Assembly (NCBI GenBank): GCA_031278395.1
Contig: JAITKM010000061.1
Span: 1 to 31,343, forward strand
Reading direction: 5' to 3'
DNA length: 31,343 nucleotides
Source of the DNA: Deltaproteobacteria bacterium
Lineage (GTDB): Bacteria; Bdellovibrionota_C; UBA2361; SZUA-149; JAITKM01
Shown: piece by piece, positions 30,813 through 31,343 of the stretch
Layout of the letters: every line of letters starts with the position of its first letter
Numbering within the stretch: the first letter of the stretch is position 1
Made by a program: the position numbers and the translations under genes
Notes under the pieces: model-generated
The model's database searches: none
Told to the model about the DNA's origin: nothing
Seen by the model: only the letters and a program-made list of their open reading frames with translations

Positions 30813-31343
30813 CTAGCGGTAGCACCTAACAGCTAAGTAAATCGACTTAAGGGGGCTGCGGCTAGTAGCCAGACTGCCTGTGTAATTGAAGGACAGGTAG
30901 TACGCGCTGTCATCGCTATACTCCGTAGAACTCCAATAGGTGCCGTAGTTGCTCTGAGAGTCGAAGCTAACGCCGCTATAGATGCTAGAATACGGCGCCT
31001 GAAACGCTAAGCCTCCGCCATACTTCAATCCATCTCCTCCCATCGCACTAATCATATCACTACTCAAAGTCCCGTACACTCCATTTGCCGGCAGCGTCCA
31101 TCCGCTTGGACAAATAACGCTGCCTCCTGATGTCCCCCCGTATTCATCCCCTTCCCCTGTCGTCGCTGTCTCCCACGCATACAAATATCCGCACCCTGTC
31201 GTCGAGTTAGGCCACTTACCTCCTCTAAACGGAGACGAACCATCATTGTTACTGTTACAATACGTACCTCCATCTTCTGCTGACGACGACGCTGGATCCA
31301 TGCAAGCACCTTGAGCATATCTCAAATTATCTATCATCCAACA
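30813..31343 (-). CDS. FISUMP-domain protein, C-terminal part (partial)
   Basis: The frame is open at the right edge. The visible 176 residues start CWMIDNLRYAQGACMD, the opening of the Fibrobacter succinogenes major paralogous (FISUMP) domain, and continue with GCGYLYAWETAT, VICPSGWTLPANGVYG, YWSSTEYSDDSAYYLSF and the ending LAVRCYR. These are the standard landmarks of this domain, found in secreted or surface proteins, often behind a prepilin-type signal; the N-terminal part is outside the window. An ATG at 31337 is internal to the domain and is not the start. Sequence is richer in G+C than the genome core and Gly/Ser/Tyr-rich. A repeat of TTAGGTGCT occurs at and just past the 3' end. A function in adhesion is conjecture. 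Confidence 0.85.
   Translation of the reverse strand, partial: CWMIDNLRYAQGACMDPASSSAEDGGTYCNSNNDGSSPFRGGKWPNSTTGCGYLYAWETATTGEGDEYGGTSGGSVICPSGWTLPANGVYGTLSSDMISAMGGDGLKYGGGLAFQAPYSSIYSGVSFDSQSNYGTYWSSTEYSDDSAYYLSFNYTGSLATSRSPLKSIYLAVRCYR

Overview
The window is a strongly AT-rich bacterial chromosome segment (long A/T intergenic tracts, A/T-ending codons) from a diderm with Gram-negative features: a lipobox protein, a LapA/HemY-type TPR membrane protein, Tad/Flp machinery, GroES-GroEL and a type A RNase P RNA. The alpha operon order rpmJ-rpsM-rpsK-rpsD-rpoA-rplQ, with rpsD inside it and a cysteine-bearing (zinc-type) S4, argues against Alphaproteobacteria and Bacilli. A Deltaproteobacteria-like or Elusimicrobiota-like, possibly host-associated lineage would fit, but I cannot fix the phylum. 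TAA, TAG and TGA all act as stops, so the code is standard.

Layout. 1-900: the 5' part of a Type I restriction subunit (hsdR) behind a small XRE regulator, visibly more GC-rich than the rest and probably acquired. 1187-1530: a YecR-like lipoprotein. 1727-1915: a decayed, repeat-derived stretch. 1921-4343: mtaB and an N-terminally extended RNase III gene, overlapping. 4391-5242: a LapA/HemY-like TPR protein. 5343-5778: the RNase P RNA. 5828-7205: an unknown membrane protein and a ComF-type phosphoribosyltransferase. 7278-7350: tRNA-Glu. 7377-8785: three small unknown proteins, two of them diverged tandem paralogues. 9138-10139: trpS. 10184-16136 (minus strand): a compact Tad/Flp pilus operon, cpaE - pilin-like gene - cpaB - cpaF - tadB - tadC, with no secretin or prepilin peptidase in view. 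16227-17108: an Rrf2 regulator and tRNA-Leu. 17325-19934: a large double-VWA membrane protein ending at a striking 54-nt hairpin. 20495-24589: the alpha operon followed directly by scpA. 24794-27210: an ilv attenuation leader (leader peptide plus terminator) and the acetolactate synthase genes ilvB-ilvH. 27281-28015: a DUF4491 protein and a broken Ser/Cys-rich gene. 28115-30173: groES-groEL. 30440-30527: tRNA-Ser. 30813-31343: a FISUMP-domain protein cut by the right edge, again richer in GC.

How the parts work together. Most of the window is housekeeping: translation (ribosomal proteins, RNA polymerase alpha, TrpRS, three tRNAs, RNase P, MtaB), RNA processing (RNase III), chromosome segregation (ScpA), folding (GroEL/ES) and branched-chain amino acid synthesis under attenuation. 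The accessory parts are the edges and the Tad locus. The most notable points are a CpaE whose C-terminus is a second prepilin-like module, an in-frame palindromic-repeat-like segment in that same CpaE, several families of short intergenic repeats, the ilv leader, and a 27-bp inverted repeat before groES with the geometry, but not the sequence, of a CIRCE operator. I found no CRISPR array, prophage, transposase gene or intact novel defence system.
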